From contig JBBQAQ010000018.1 in the NCBI GenBank assembly GCA_038316435.1, forward strand, positions 1 through 64,000: DNA of 64,000 nucleotides. The letters run 5' to 3'. Within the stretch, counting starts at the first letter, position 1, and every line of letters starts with the position of its first letter. The notes beneath the pieces are model-generated. The model ran no database searches, was not told where the DNA came from, and was given only the letters and a program-made list of their open reading frames with translations. The translations under genes and the position numbers were made by a program. Below, piece after piece: positions 19,481-30,800 of this stretch. Origin of the DNA: JACJXF01 sp038316435 (GTDB lineage Bacteria > Bacteroidota > Bacteroidia > Bacteroidales > GCA-2748055).

Positions 19481-22400
19481 ATGAAAAAAACTACTCTTTT
19501 ATTGAGTTTATGGTTTACAGTAAGTCTTTTTACTGTAAACCTATATGCTCAGACAGTTATTACGGGTACTGTCATTGATTCCAAAACCAGTTTGCCAATT
19601 CCTGGCGTTAATGTGGTTTTGGAAGGAACCACTCAAGGAACCATTACAAATCTTAACGGGTTCTATTCAATAGATTTATTAAGCCCTTCAGGTACGCTTA
19701 CTTTTTCTTTTATAGGCTACACAAGTCTAAAAGCTGATATAACCGGTAAAACAATTGTGGATGTTTCACTTGTTGAAGATTTACAAAGTCTGGATGAGGT
19801 AGTCGTTATTGGCTACGGTTCAGTTAAGAAATCAGATTTAACAGGTTCCGTTGCGGTTGTATCAAGCAAAGACCTCAATAGAAACCCATCTGTAAGTGCT
19901 GCAATGGCGCTTCAGGGTAAAGCTCCGGGAGTGCTTGTTACTCAAAGCGGGAAACCGGGTGCAGGCCCAACAATCAGAGTTCGTGGAGTCGGTTCTATAA
20001 GTAAAGGCTCTGATCCTATAGTTATTGTAGATGGAGTTTGGGGTGGAAGCATCGACAACATTCAAGCTCAGGATATCGAAAGTTTCCAGGTTCTCAAAGA
20101 TGCTTCTGCTTCTGCAATTTATGGGGCAAACGGATCAAACGGAGTTATTATCGTAACCACTAAAAGAGGAAAATCGGGCAAGCCGGTTGTTAATCTCAAT
20201 TCTTATGTTGGATTGAGTCGTGCTCCAGCACGATACGATGTTATGAATGCAGATCAGTATTCAGCTTTCTATACCAAAATTAATGGCACCAAGCCTGAAT
20301 ATGAACAGGCATTCCGCGAAAAGTATTATGGTGCTGGATGGAGACAAGGTACCGACTGGCAGAGTGAATTATTTCATAATGGCTTAACTCAAAATCATAA
20401 CCTGTCGATCTCAGGTGGTGGAGAAAACAGTAATTACAGTGTCTCTTTTGGGTATGTAAAAGATGAAGGAACCGTTATCAAAAGCAACGCTGAACGTTAT
20501 AATCTTCGCGCCAATTCTGATTTTAAACTCAACGATCACATTAAATTCGGTGAGAGTTTTAGCATGAATTACAGTGTAAGTGAAGACCCGATTACGGTTC
20601 AGACCTCAATCTGGGAATTAAATACTTCCCCATTAATGAAAATTTACAATCCATATTATAAAGGGGGATATGAAAATTATCAGGCAAATTATTGGGAAGA
20701 TATTGATGGGAATTTAATGCAGGGAAGACTTCCCGCCGGTTACACCGGACCGGTATATTCCAATACCCTTGGTAATGATAAACCAAATCCGCTTGCAGCA
20801 CCCTCTCTGGGTGAGAATAAATCTTATGGATTGGGAACTCTTGCAAGTGTTTATATGCTGGTTGATTTTACCAAATGGCTGTCTTATAAAATAACACCAT
20901 CTGCAGAAATATATGCTGGCCGTGGCAAATCATGGTTGCCGTTTTTTGAAGGCAATCGAACTCCCGGTCAAGCACAATTAAGCGAAAATTTTTATGAAGG
21001 AATAACCCTCAATCTGGATAACCAGTTGATGTTTAATAAAAAATTCAATGATGTTCACAATGTTCAGGCAACTGCTGTTACCTCAATACGTTCAGGACAA
21101 AATCATTCGATAAATGGTGCAGAAAACGGCTTCGATTTTGAGCAATTGAATACGCTTGCTAATGGGGGTACTGCCTCAACAAGTCTAAAAGGTTATGAAT
21201 CAACTGAACCTCGCATGATATCTTACCTCGGAAGGGTAATATATGATTATAAAGGCACCTATTTTCTGACGGCATCTTATCGTTCTGATGGTACTTCCAC
21301 ATTTGCACGGGGATTCAGACGAGGTAATTTTGCAGCTGCATCAGTAGCATGGAAAATTAATGAAGTATTTCTGCAGGATGTAGATCAGATCGATTTACTG
21401 AAAGTTCGTCTAGGATGGGGACAAACAGGTAATTCAGATATAGGAGGAGGGTTCCAGTATCGCGATAAGATTTCCGAAAACACAGAATTTTCTCCCGTTT
21501 TTGGAAATGACCAGCATATCGCTCGAGCACAGTATGTATTTAATGGATTTGGTTCACCAGAGATTCAATGGGAATCTGCAAATATGTTCAATATCGGAGT
21601 TGATGTGAGTTTGTTTGACAGTAAAATCCAATCAAGTCTCGAGTACTATGTGAAAACTAATTATGGTTTGCTCGTTCAAGTACCTGCCTCTTCGATATTT
21701 GGCAGGTTAGGAGATCCATGGTATAATATCGCAGATATGCAGAACCGGGGAATCGAGTTTTCTCTCCAGTTTAAAGATAATATTGGAGACTTCCATTATG
21801 GCATTAATGCAAACTTTACAACTATTAAAAACGATGTTATGTACCTGCCAAAACCTAATATTCCAGGTCAAAGCGGATACAACAGGACAACTGAAGGGTA
21901 TTCTATTGGTGAGCTTTACGGATATGTTTCTAAAGGTATAATCCAGCTTAATGAATCGAATTATACTAAAGATATTGATGGTAACTGGATGAAAGATGCA
22001 AGCGGATTTTATACTGGATACAAACATGCAACCCATCTTGGGAATACTCCACAGCCCGGAGATATTAGATATAGCGATTTAAATGGCAATGGAGATGTAA
22101 CTGCACTCGATAAAACCCTTATCGGAAAAACTATTCCAAGTTTCACATACACGGTTGGGTTTGACTGCTCCTACAAAAGTTTTGATTTCAACATATTCCT
22201 GTTCGGGGTTAATGATTTCGATATCTACAACAGTCAGAGAGCTCATTTATCCAGCATGAACTCTCAGGATATGGATCATAATAAGTTAAACTCTTTTTCT
22301 CAGAATTACTGGACAATAGATAATCCCTCAACAAGTTTTGTAAGAGTAGATCCGTCCAACAGAAATTTTAATGACCAACTCTCGACTTTCTGGATTGAAG

Positions 22401-22645
22401 ATGGTTCTTTTCTTAGAATAAAAGACATTCAGTTTGGATACAATCTCCCGCCGAATAAATGCCAGAAACTTGGTGTTACAAGTATCAGATTATTTGCTAA
22501 CGCTTCCAATTTATATTGCTTCAATGATTATCAGGGACGGGATCCTGAAGCATTCATGTCTTCAAATCCTTTGGAATCAGGAATTGATAATGGAGATTTT
22601 GCAATTCCACTTTCTTATACAGGTGGACTGCAAATTGGATTCTAA
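19481..22645 (+). CDS. SusC-family TonB-dependent outer membrane transporter
   Basis: A 1054-residue outer-membrane glycan importer. Signal peptide to about residue 24 (LYAQ), then a carboxypeptidase-D-regulatory-like domain (VITGTVIDSKTSLPIPGVNV), the SusC signature leading into the plug (LDEVVVIGYGSVKKSDLTGSV) and a 22-strand barrel ending in GGLQIGF. No N-terminal STN signalling domain is present, so it is a transport-type rather than an anti-sigma-regulated SusC. It forms a pair with the SusD 32 bases downstream and would import oligosaccharides energised by TonB. Length is typical. It is the first gene of operon 2 under PUL site 2. Confidence 0.95.
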   Translation: MKKTTLLLSLWFTVSLFTVNLYAQTVITGTVIDSKTSLPIPGVNVVLEGTTQGTITNLNGFYSIDLLSPSGTLTFSFIGYTSLKADITGKTIVDVSLVEDLQSLDEVVVIGYGSVKKSDLTGSVAVVSSKDLNRNPSVSAAMALQGKAPGVLVTQSGKPGAGPTIRVRGVGSISKGSDPIVIVDGVWGGSIDNIQAQDIESFQVLKDASASAIYGANGSNGVIIVTTKRGKSGKPVVNLNSYVGLSRAPARYDVMNADQYSAFYTKINGTKPEYEQAFREKYYGAGWRQGTDWQSELFHNGLTQNHNLSISGGGENSNYSVSFGYVKDEGTVIKSNAERYNLRANSDFKLNDHIKFGESFSMNYSVSEDPITVQTSIWELNTSPLMKIYNPYYKGGYENYQANYWEDIDGNLMQGRLPAGYTGPVYSNTLGNDKPNPLAAPSLGENKSYGLGTLASVYMLVDFTKWLSYKITPSAEIYAGRGKSWLPFFEGNRTPGQAQLSENFYEGITLNLDNQLMFNKKFNDVHNVQATAVTSIRSGQNHSINGAENGFDFEQLNTLANGGTASTSLKGYESTEPRMISYLGRVIYDYKGTYFLTASYRSDGTSTFARGFRRGNFAAASVAWKINEVFLQDVDQIDLLKVRLGWGQTGNSDIGGGFQYRDKISENTEFSPVFGNDQHIARAQYVFNGFGSPEIQWESANMFNIGVDVSLFDSKIQSSLEYYVKTNYGLLVQVPASSIFGRLGDPWYNIADMQNRGIEFSLQFKDNIGDFHYGINANFTTIKNDVMYLPKPNIPGQSGYNRTTEGYSIGELYGYVSKGIIQLNESNYTKDIDGNWMKDASGFYTGYKHATHLGNTPQPGDIRYSDLNGNGDVTALDKTLIGKTIPSFTYTVGFDCSYKSFDFNIFLFGVNDFDIYNSQRAHLSSMNSQDMDHNKLNSFSQNYWTIDNPSTSFVRVDPSNRNFNDQLSTFWIEDGSFLRIKDIQFGYNLPPNKCQKLGVTSIRLFANASNLYCFNDYQGRDPEAFMSSNPLESGIDNGDFAIPLSYTGGLQIGF

Positions 22646-22677
22646 AAATAAATCAGAAAAGCTTAAAATCAATCAAA

Positions 22678-24333
22678 ATGAAAAAAACACTATATATAAT
22701 CATTTCAGCCCTGATCCTCTCGGCGTGTTCAGATGATTTTCTGGATACTGAAAATAAAAATGGTTTGGATGTTGGATCCTTTTTTAGAACGGAAAATGAT
22801 CTGTTACTAGCTACCAACGCAGCATATACACCTTTTGCTCACGGTGGAATGTTTGGAAACAGCTATTTCTTCCGTTTAAATACACTCGATCCCTATATCT
22901 GGTTCGAAAATCCAAAAGGTGGTCTTGATCAGATGATCATTAATATTAATGACTTTAATGATTTTTGGGACGAATTATACAGGGGGCTATTCAGAACCTC
23001 AGATATTCTAGCCAACATCATCAGGTTAAAAGACATTATTGAACCCGCCAAGTATAAAGAATATGAAGGCCAGCTCAGAGCTCTTCGCGGAATGTACTAT
23101 TTTTACCTGGTTACCTGGTTCAATAAGCCGATTTACTACGATGAAACAAATGTGCCTACAGATCCACTTATTGGATATTCAAATGGTGAACCCGAACAAT
23201 TCTGGAATAAGCTCGAAGAAGATCTGACTTTTGCTTCTGAGAATTTACCCGATAGCTGGCCGTCAACCGAATTGGGGCGTCTTACCAGAGGAACTGCAAA
23301 TGCTGCTTTAGGTAAAGCATTGCTTTATAAACACTATCATTATTATCTTCGTTTTAGTAAAGGAAATACAGCCGAAGCTATCCAAAATCTTACTAAGGCA
23401 AAAGCTGCATTTAAGAGAGTAATGGATAGTGGCGTATATCACCTGATTTTACCAATAACAAAAACAAAAGCAAACTATCAGGCGGCGCTCCTTTCAAATT
23501 TCTCCTACCTTGATATCCCCGTTGGAAATAATTTATACGATTCTGAAAATAACGATGAATCAGTATGGGAAATTCAATATAACGACGATAACCGGGCTGC
23601 AGGTGGCTGGTTACCCGGATGGCAATGGGGAGGTAATCTAAACTATTTGTATTTTTCACCAAGTCTGGCATCTTACAGAAATCATGAAATTGACCCGACA
23701 TTATGGTATGAATTTGAAACGGTAACGGGTCATCCTGCTGGCTACGACAGAGATCCAAGAGCTTATGCTACTTGCTATTTAGATGGAGATACGCTAGACT
23801 GGAGAGAAGAATCAGGATACAAAACCGGTTTCCAAAGTGCGTTGAATGCAAAATCTGTAGTATCAAAAAACAATCTTTATGCAGGTCCGGTTCCCAGCGT
23901 TGCAATTGGACTTAAAAAATACGGTTACCCTCAGTTTACGATTAAAGCGGCTCCTAACTCAGCTCCATTTAATGTAAGGGTTATACGTTATTCAGACGTT
24001 CTGCTTATGTATGCAGAAGCTTCTTTTAAACTTGATAACGACGCTGATGGCACGGGTCTTATTGCCCTCAACGAGGTCAGAGCACGTGTTGATATGCCAG
24101 CAATCGTAGCTTTAACCCCCGCTGCAATTATTCATGAACGCACTGTTGAATTGGCTACAGAAGGTCATTTCTATAACGATATTATCCGCTGGTCGTTTGA
24201 CCCAACCTTCCCTATCGATTTGGGAATTTTGTTCAGAAACAAATTTAACATCAGTAAAAATCAGTACTTCCCAATACCGCAATCAGATATTGATGCCAAT
24301 AGTGGCAGTCTGATTCAAAATCCGGGTTGGTAA
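22678..24333 (+). CDS. SusD/RagB-family surface glycan-binding lipoprotein
   Basis: A 551-residue lipoprotein with lipobox LSAC (C17) followed by SDDFLDTENKNG, the usual SusD opening. The TPR-like helical body is recognisable from the LRALRGMYYFYLVTWF region, the GRLTRGTANAALGKALLY helix and the C-terminal RYSDVLLMYAEA, EVRARV and E-R-x-x-E-L-A-x-E motifs. It acts as the lid of the SusC barrel and captures glycan at the cell surface. It is immediately downstream of SusC in the same orientation. The length and all landmarks fit the family. Confidence 0.95.
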   Translation: MKKTLYIIISALILSACSDDFLDTENKNGLDVGSFFRTENDLLLATNAAYTPFAHGGMFGNSYFFRLNTLDPYIWFENPKGGLDQMIININDFNDFWDELYRGLFRTSDILANIIRLKDIIEPAKYKEYEGQLRALRGMYYFYLVTWFNKPIYYDETNVPTDPLIGYSNGEPEQFWNKLEEDLTFASENLPDSWPSTELGRLTRGTANAALGKALLYKHYHYYLRFSKGNTAEAIQNLTKAKAAFKRVMDSGVYHLILPITKTKANYQAALLSNFSYLDIPVGNNLYDSENNDESVWEIQYNDDNRAAGGWLPGWQWGGNLNYLYFSPSLASYRNHEIDPTLWYEFETVTGHPAGYDRDPRAYATCYLDGDTLDWREESGYKTGFQSALNAKSVVSKNNLYAGPVPSVAIGLKKYGYPQFTIKAAPNSAPFNVRVIRYSDVLLMYAEASFKLDNDADGTGLIALNEVRARVDMPAIVALTPAAIIHERTVELATEGHFYNDIIRWSFDPTFPIDLGILFRNKFNISKNQYFPIPQSDIDANSGSLIQNPGW

Positions 24334-24363
24334 TTTATTTGAAACATTTTTAAAAAGATTAAT

Positions 24364-25584
24364 ATGAAATTTATTTATAAATCATTTGCAATAGCACTTC
24401 TTCTTGTTCTTTCTGTTTCCTGTGTAAAGGAAGCAATGATTGAAGTGAATCCTGCTTTTATTCTTTCTTATGAAAGAGATGGAAAGACTGATGCCCTTGC
24501 AGGTACGGCATTTTATGTTATTCCCACCGGTTCAGGGGAGTTCATTACTCTTTTTGATGGTGCTCCAGGTCGTGTTTGGGGCGAGCCAGGCGCAAAAGGT
24601 ATTGATCTTGAAAGAGCTGATTCTCTAAGCGTTCAGTATAATGCCGTTGGCAAATACCAGCTGACACTTGTTGCAACAAGCGCCGGTGATTTTGGAAAAG
24701 AAGTTAGTAGAAAAGTAAAAACTGTTGAAGTCAATGTTGTGGATGAAAGAAACGGCATTACACTTTTCAATATTAATGGCGTAGATGGTTTAATATCGGC
24801 GAATAATGAAATTACTTTCAGTGTTCCTGACATTACTACCAATTTTAATTTTCCAGCCATATTTGTTTTGCAATCCGATTCAGCCAAGGTATATGTGAAT
24901 AACGTTAAGCAGACATCAGGTGTTACGATTAATGATTTTACTAATGCTGTTGTATATAAAGTTGTTTCTGTTCAAGGAAATGAACAATTGTACACAGTAA
25001 AATTCTCTACATTTCCTTCATCGAGTGAGAAGGCAATAACCAACTTCGTACTAGGCCTTGGGGGCAATGGTGAAGTTGCAGTAATTGATGAAGATGCGAA
25101 AACAATAAGCATAAATGCAAATTACGCAACTAACCTCACAGCAGTTAGGTTAGTACTAGGTTTTTCCTATGCAAGCAAAGTTTACTTGAGCAATGTAGCT
25201 TATTCTGACAGAAAAAACTATAACATCTCCCCTGCCGGTATAACCTCAATCAAGGTGGTTGCACAAAACAATTCTGAAGTAAACTATACAATTATTATTA
25301 CAACACAGGATCCTGTAAGCACTTTCACTTTTACAGGTCTGGTACCAGCACCGGTAGGCATAATTAATAAAGCTGCCAAGACCATTTCTGTTGATGTTTT
25401 AAGCGGAACTGATGTTACAAAATTGACTGCACTCTGGACAGGCTCAACGGGAAAAGTGACCATTGGTACTGTTGCACAGACCAACGGAGTAAGTGTTAAT
25501 AATTTCACATCCCCATTAACATACACTTTTTATAAAGGAACTACTGCAGGTGATAAGTATGTTGTAACCGTTAATATTAAATAA
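24364..25584 (+). CDS. Surface lipoprotein with beta-sandwich repeats (SusE/F-position glycan binder)
   Basis: A 406-residue lipoprotein with lipobox SVSC (C20). The first 120 residues look like a PKD-like domain. They are followed by three related beta-sandwich units of about 85 residues (starts near 125, 220 and 320) of the DUF5018-like kind, each ending in a YTVKF, YTIIIT or YVVTVN strand. Its place directly after SusD is where surface glycan-binding proteins sit in Sus-like systems, and that is the inferred role. No catalytic motif is visible. Similar beta-sandwich units occur in the N-terminal part of the giant T9SS enzyme at 13432. Confidence 0.7.
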   Translation: MKFIYKSFAIALLLVLSVSCVKEAMIEVNPAFILSYERDGKTDALAGTAFYVIPTGSGEFITLFDGAPGRVWGEPGAKGIDLERADSLSVQYNAVGKYQLTLVATSAGDFGKEVSRKVKTVEVNVVDERNGITLFNINGVDGLISANNEITFSVPDITTNFNFPAIFVLQSDSAKVYVNNVKQTSGVTINDFTNAVVYKVVSVQGNEQLYTVKFSTFPSSSEKAITNFVLGLGGNGEVAVIDEDAKTISINANYATNLTAVRLVLGFSYASKVYLSNVAYSDRKNYNISPAGITSIKVVAQNNSEVNYTIIITTQDPVSTFTFTGLVPAPVGIINKAAKTISVDVLSGTDVTKLTALWTGSTGKVTIGTVAQTNGVSVNNFTSPLTYTFYKGTTAGDKYVVTVNIK

Positions 25585-25669
25585 TCTGAAAGGAAAAAAA
25601 TATCGCAATTATTTTACTGTTTTATAAACAATCAATTACATTCTTTAATAACCAATTAATTAAAAACTT

Positions 25670-27610
25670 ATGAAAAATTTATTTACACTTTTAGGGCTTA
25701 CACTTTTGGGTGTAACCGCATTGTATGCGCAGAATCCCGATGAAGGCGATTCTACATTTGTTCAAGGCTGGACAGGAAATGCAATATCCTGGGTTTCCTT
25801 ACCCGCTACTGAACCGGTAAGAGCTGAAGCATTAGCTACGCCCGTTACTGCTTTTGATGCTGCAGGAAGTGACTTTGATGTTGAATGGGCTAAAATTCCC
25901 GGTGATGGTAATGTTTTAGGTGGTGATGGCCACATTCTTGGCTTAGCTGGTTCCAATAAAGGTGCTGAAGACTTTAAAGATGCTGCTTTTAAAATAGTTT
26001 ATGATGAAAGCAATATCTATGTCTTATTGAAATACACCGATGATGATGTTACCGGAACTGAAACTGTTGAAATTGCCTGGGCACCTTACCTGGCTGTTAA
26101 TGCACCTGCAATGTTTGGCGCACCTGTAACTCAGTACATGCGTTATGTTGAATTTGGTGCTTACAAAGCAACCTTTAAAACTACAGGTTTCGATGCAGCT
26201 ATGATGGTAACTGGCGCAACAGCAAGTATTAACTGGGGTGGAACCAACGAAGTCCTTACTCCAAATCTTTTCCTTGATGACCATACTGCAGTTGGAGCAA
26301 AAACAATTAAACAAATTTACACCATCGGATTCGCCGCTTTAACAGGCCTTGCCCGTCCCGAATTTACTCCTGCTATATGGGCAGTACTAAATGAAGGAAA
26401 AGGAATTTCATTTGATATGAAAGTAAATGATGTGGATGCTGATGATGCATTAGATGGCACTCCTGCAGTTCAGAAACCTGCTGAATACTGGTGGAATACT
26501 ACAAATAACGATGCTTATGCACTTACAACTTATGCAGGATTGGTTGGTATTAAACTTCCTGTTGACGCAGGCGACGCTGCATTTACTTCAACTTGGACAG
26601 GTAACGCTCTTTCATGGGTATCATTACCTGCAACCGAACCTGTAAGAGTTCAGGCTTCTGCTGCAGAAAATGTTTCTTTCGATCCTGCTGCAGTTGATTT
26701 TGATGCTGCCTGGAATAGTATTGTTGGAGATGGCAATGCTTTAGGAACTGAAGGTCATATTCTTGGATTAGCTGGTTCCAATAAAGGTGCAAACGACTTT
26801 ACTGACGCTGCATTCAAAGTAGTTTATGATGCAAGTAACATGTATGTATTATTGCAATACACCGATGATGATGTTACCGGAACTGAAACTGTTGAAATTG
26901 CCTGGGCACCTTACCTGGCTGTTAATGCACCTGCAATGTTTGGCGCACCCGTAACTCAGTACATGCGTTATGTTGAATTTGGTGCTTACAAAGCAACCTT
27001 TAAAACTACAGGTTTCGATGCAGCTATGATGGTAACTGGCGCAACAGCAAATGTTAACTGGGGCGGTACAAACGAAATCCTTACCGCAAATCTTTTCATT
27101 GATGACCATACAGCTATTGGATCAAAAACAATCAAACACATTTATACCATTGGATATCCTGCTTTAACTGGTGCTGCCCGTCCTGAATTTACTCCAGCAA
27201 TATGGGCCTCTCTTAATGGTGGAAAAGGTATTTCATTTGATATGAAGGTAAATGATGTGGATGCTGATGATGCATTAGATGGCACTCCTGCAGTTCAGAA
27301 ACCTGCTGAATACTGGTGGAATACTACAAATAACGATGTTTATGCACTTACAACTTATGCAGGATTACTTGATACAAAAGGTGTAATGCATCCTGTTGGA
27401 ATTTCTGACAACAAAGTAAAAAGTACTATTTTCAGTTTAGTTACTCCTGACCAGATTCAATTCAGCGTTAACGCTAATGTTGCTGTTTATAACACATTAG
27501 GTCAGCTGATTACCATGAGAAAGAATGTTCGTCAGATCGAACTTTCTGGACTGGAAAAAGGAATCTATATCATTCGTGCAAACAACGAATCACGTAAAAT
27601 TATTCGTTAA
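25670..27610 (+). CDS. T9SS-exported protein with two near-identical CBM9-like domains
   Basis: A 646-residue protein: signal peptide (LYAQ), two tandem units of about 275 residues, and a short C-terminal segment resembling a type A T9SS sorting domain (VAVYNTLGQLI, LEKGIYIIRANNES) although it lacks the usual YPNP start. Each unit resembles the DOMON/CBM9-like fold also used in heme- or sugar-binding domains. Acidic stretches such as DVDADDALDG could bind calcium. No catalytic residues are evident, so a surface carbohydrate-binding or cell-attached adhesin role is inferred. It is last in the SusCD operon and is followed by a strong terminator. The two units share long stretches of nearly identical DNA. 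Confidence 0.65.
   Translation: MKNLFTLLGLTLLGVTALYAQNPDEGDSTFVQGWTGNAISWVSLPATEPVRAEALATPVTAFDAAGSDFDVEWAKIPGDGNVLGGDGHILGLAGSNKGAEDFKDAAFKIVYDESNIYVLLKYTDDDVTGTETVEIAWAPYLAVNAPAMFGAPVTQYMRYVEFGAYKATFKTTGFDAAMMVTGATASINWGGTNEVLTPNLFLDDHTAVGAKTIKQIYTIGFAALTGLARPEFTPAIWAVLNEGKGISFDMKVNDVDADDALDGTPAVQKPAEYWWNTTNNDAYALTTYAGLVGIKLPVDAGDAAFTSTWTGNALSWVSLPATEPVRVQASAAENVSFDPAAVDFDAAWNSIVGDGNALGTEGHILGLAGSNKGANDFTDAAFKVVYDASNMYVLLQYTDDDVTGTETVEIAWAPYLAVNAPAMFGAPVTQYMRYVEFGAYKATFKTTGFDAAMMVTGATANVNWGGTNEILTANLFIDDHTAIGSKTIKHIYTIGYPALTGAARPEFTPAIWASLNGGKGISFDMKVNDVDADDALDGTPAVQKPAEYWWNTTNNDVYALTTYAGLLDTKGVMHPVGISDNKVKSTIFSLVTPDQIQFSVNANVAVYNTLGQLITMRKNVRQIELSGLEKGIYIIRANNESRKIIR
26031..26225 (+). repeat. 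Near-identical internal direct repeat, copy 1
   Basis: This 195-base stretch recurs 825 bases downstream (26856-27050) with a single mismatch (T at 26125, C at 26950), including synonymous positions. Neighbouring parts of the two protein units are clearly more diverged. Confidence 0.9.
26856..27050 (+). repeat. Near-identical internal direct repeat, copy 2
   Basis: Second copy of the stretch at 26031-26225, offset 825 bases (275 codons), one mismatch. A further near-identical patch is shared between about 26430-26540 and 27255-27365. The pattern suggests recent gene conversion or a recent partial duplication. Confidence 0.9.
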
Positions 27611-27648
27611 TCATTGTTTTAGTTAGTATTGTGTAAATTATTAGGAAG

Positions 27649-27677
27649 AGGGGGTCTGTTGTGGGACCCCTTTTTCT
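27649..27677 (+). terminator. Rho-independent terminator after the SusCD operon
   Basis: GGGGTC (27651-27656) pairs with GACCCC (27665-27670) and is followed by TTTTT. It lies about 40 bases after the stop of the tandem CBM9-like protein and isolates the downstream regulator gene. Confidence 0.85.
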
Positions 27678-27803
27678 TGTTTTAGAAATTGCGGAAATCA
27701 ATTCCAATAGCAGACTTGCTTCTTTTAAAGACCAAATCAATCTTTTCGATGACAGTATAAATTGTTATATCTTTACCGAAACGGTTGATTAACGACATTC
27801 TTC

Positions 27804-30800
27804 ATGGTCAGTAAAAACTATTCTCTGATTGTACTTCTTATTTTTTGCAGACTAGTATCAAGCGCTCAGCAAAATCAAATAAACTTTGAACAACTGAATC
27901 TCGCAGATGGCTTATCGCATAGTCTGATTACAGGCTGTGCTGAAGACAAGACGGGCTTTATGTGGTTTGCGACTCAGGATGGAATGAATCGCTATGATGG
28001 CTATGAATTTAAAATTTTCCAACCCGGAAGCGGTCCAAGATTTCCTTCGGGCAGTTGGATAAACAGCATATATATGGACCGTGAGGCTCAACTATGGATT
28101 ATGTATCAGGGGAAGGGACTTAACAGGTATAACACAAATACGGAAATATTTTACGATTATCATTCCGACCCAAATATACCCGGATCAATTTCAGACATAC
28201 AAATACAACCACTTAATGCCAATATCAATAATGTTTTTTATGAGGATGTGAATAATAATCTTTGGGTGGGCACTCAAAACGGAATTAATATTTATGATCG
28301 CCAACAGGATAGTTTCAGGAGTTTTCATCACGATTCTACCGACATATTTTCTCTCAGCGATAATAGAATTATTTCATTAACCGGAGATTCAAAAGGAAGA
28401 ATATGGGCGGGCACTAGAAACGGACTTAACCTCATGAATCCTGAAACAGGGAAGTGCATCAGATTTTTAAAAGGAAGTAATGAAACCGATCTAAGCGACT
28501 CTACCATATCAACCATTTTTTTAGAAAATGATAGTACAATCTGGGTTGGCACCCCTTTAGGCGGAATAAATCTTATTCAATTCCCAGATAATCCTGCAAA
28601 GGCAATGGTCACCAGTTTCCTAAGTAAATCTATCATCCAAAATGAGGAAGCATCAGTAAATTCGATTTATAAAACCCGTACCGGCAAATTATTAATAGGG
28701 ATGATTGATGGTCTCTATGAAATCAGAAATACGGAAAAAGGCTGGGCCACTGTCCCTTTTGAAACAACAGCATTTTATTCAATTCAGGATATCACAGAAG
28801 ATGCATTTGGAAATGTTTGGGTATCTGCTGAACTATCCAAAAATTTATTTCGCTTTAACCCGGAAATGTCATTTTGTGAGGAAATCCCGTTTTATGTGAA
28901 GTCTTTTGGAGAAAGAAAAAATGTCAAAACTCAATTTCTCTATATTAGCAGCACTGGAATTTTATGGGTGGGAACGGAAAAAGATGGAATTTTAAAAGCA
29001 GATTTAAATTCTAAAAACTTCCATCAGATTACAAATAATCCCCTTTTAAAGTATTCACTATCAAACAGAGAAATTTATTCAATCTACGAAAATCCAAATG
29101 GAGATCTTTATGTTGGCACTAAAGAGGGACTTAATGTAATCCCTCATAATTCCGTTAAGATAAAAGTTTACAAACAGATTACTGAAAACCCAAAAAATAT
29201 TACTTATACAGTCTCGAATCAGTCTCAGGGAAATATTATTGGAGTCATCAAACCTCAAAAAGACGGTAAAATCTGGTTAGGCTATTTTGATTATAAAATC
29301 AGTTTGTTTGATCCGGAAAGTGGCAAATTCCTGAGCTTTCATCATAATCCTTCCGATCCAAACTCATTTAAAACATGGTCGTTACGGACCATCTGTGTTA
29401 CGCGAAATGGCGATGTATATTTTGGAGGCACAGGAAACGGACTTGCACACTATAATCCAAAAGAGAAGAATTTTAACTACTATCCGGTTTCTGAAACCAA
29501 TGAAGGTGGCACAAGCGACTATTGGATAAATGTAATATATGAAGATAGTCAGGGAACAATTTGGATTGGAACCGCCCAGGGAGGCCTAAACCGATTTGAT
29601 CCCAAAAATGGGGCATTTAAGCATTATAAGCACAGTCCACTCGATGCCACATCAATCGGAAACAATTTAATTAAGTCCATTTTAGAGCCTAAAATCTATG
29701 GAGAAGATATTTTGTGGATTGGGACACATGGGGGCTTACAAAAATTCAATAAAAAGACCGGCACTTTCGAAACCTTCGACAAGAATAACGGGCTTCCCAG
29801 CAATACCATTCATGGAGTTCTTGAAGACAAGAGCGGATATCTGTGGATAAGCAGCAACAAAGGTCTCATCTGTTTCGACCCGGTAACACTAAAGGTACGA
29901 AACTATACTTCCGAAGATGGCCTTCAAAGTGATGAATTCAATGAAGGTGCATATTTCCAAAATGACAAAGGGATTATGTATTTCGGTGGTGTTAATGGAT
30001 TAACATGGTTTGACCCTCTTAGCTTGAAAAACAATCCATTCGATGCTAAGCCGGTTATTACAAAATTCAATATTTTTAATACTCCAGTTCTTCCCCTTGA
30101 CACGATCAGAAACAAGGTAGTTTTGAATGAAAGTATTTCTTCGCAAAAAAAGATTTTTCTTACTCATAAAGACAGAATTTTTTCCTTTGAATTTTCCTCA
30201 CTTAATTATGTTTCATCTAATAAAACGCAATTCAGATATATACTTGAAGGATTTGAAACAACAGAAAACCTTGTTGATGCGACAAAACGTTTCGCAACGT
30301 ACACAAATATTCCTACTGGAGAATATCAGTTTAAAGTCTGGGCTACCAATAGCGACGGGATTTGGTCACCAGAACCTGCAATTCTAAAAATAACACTTTT
30401 GCCACCGTTTTGGGAAAGGATATCGTTTAAAGCATTACTGTTTTTTACAATACTCATTTTGTTTCTGTCCATTCTTCAGATTCGAACCCGTATTCTCACC
30501 CGGCAAAAGAAATACCTCAAGGAGCAGGTAGAAGAACAAACCCGAGATTTAAAGAAAGTGAATCTTGAACTTGAGAATCATCAGGAGGAAATCATCAAAC
30601 AAAACGAAAAAATAGCTCTACAACGAGATAACCTGAAAGAACAAAATAATGTTTTAGAAAAACAAAAAGATGAAATTGAAACTATGGCTTCCAAACTGCA
30701 TGCAGCAGATGAATTAAAGCTTCGTTTCTTTACAAATATTTCGCATGAATTCCGCACTCCACTTACATTGATTTTAGGCCCAACCGAATCACTCCTTGAA

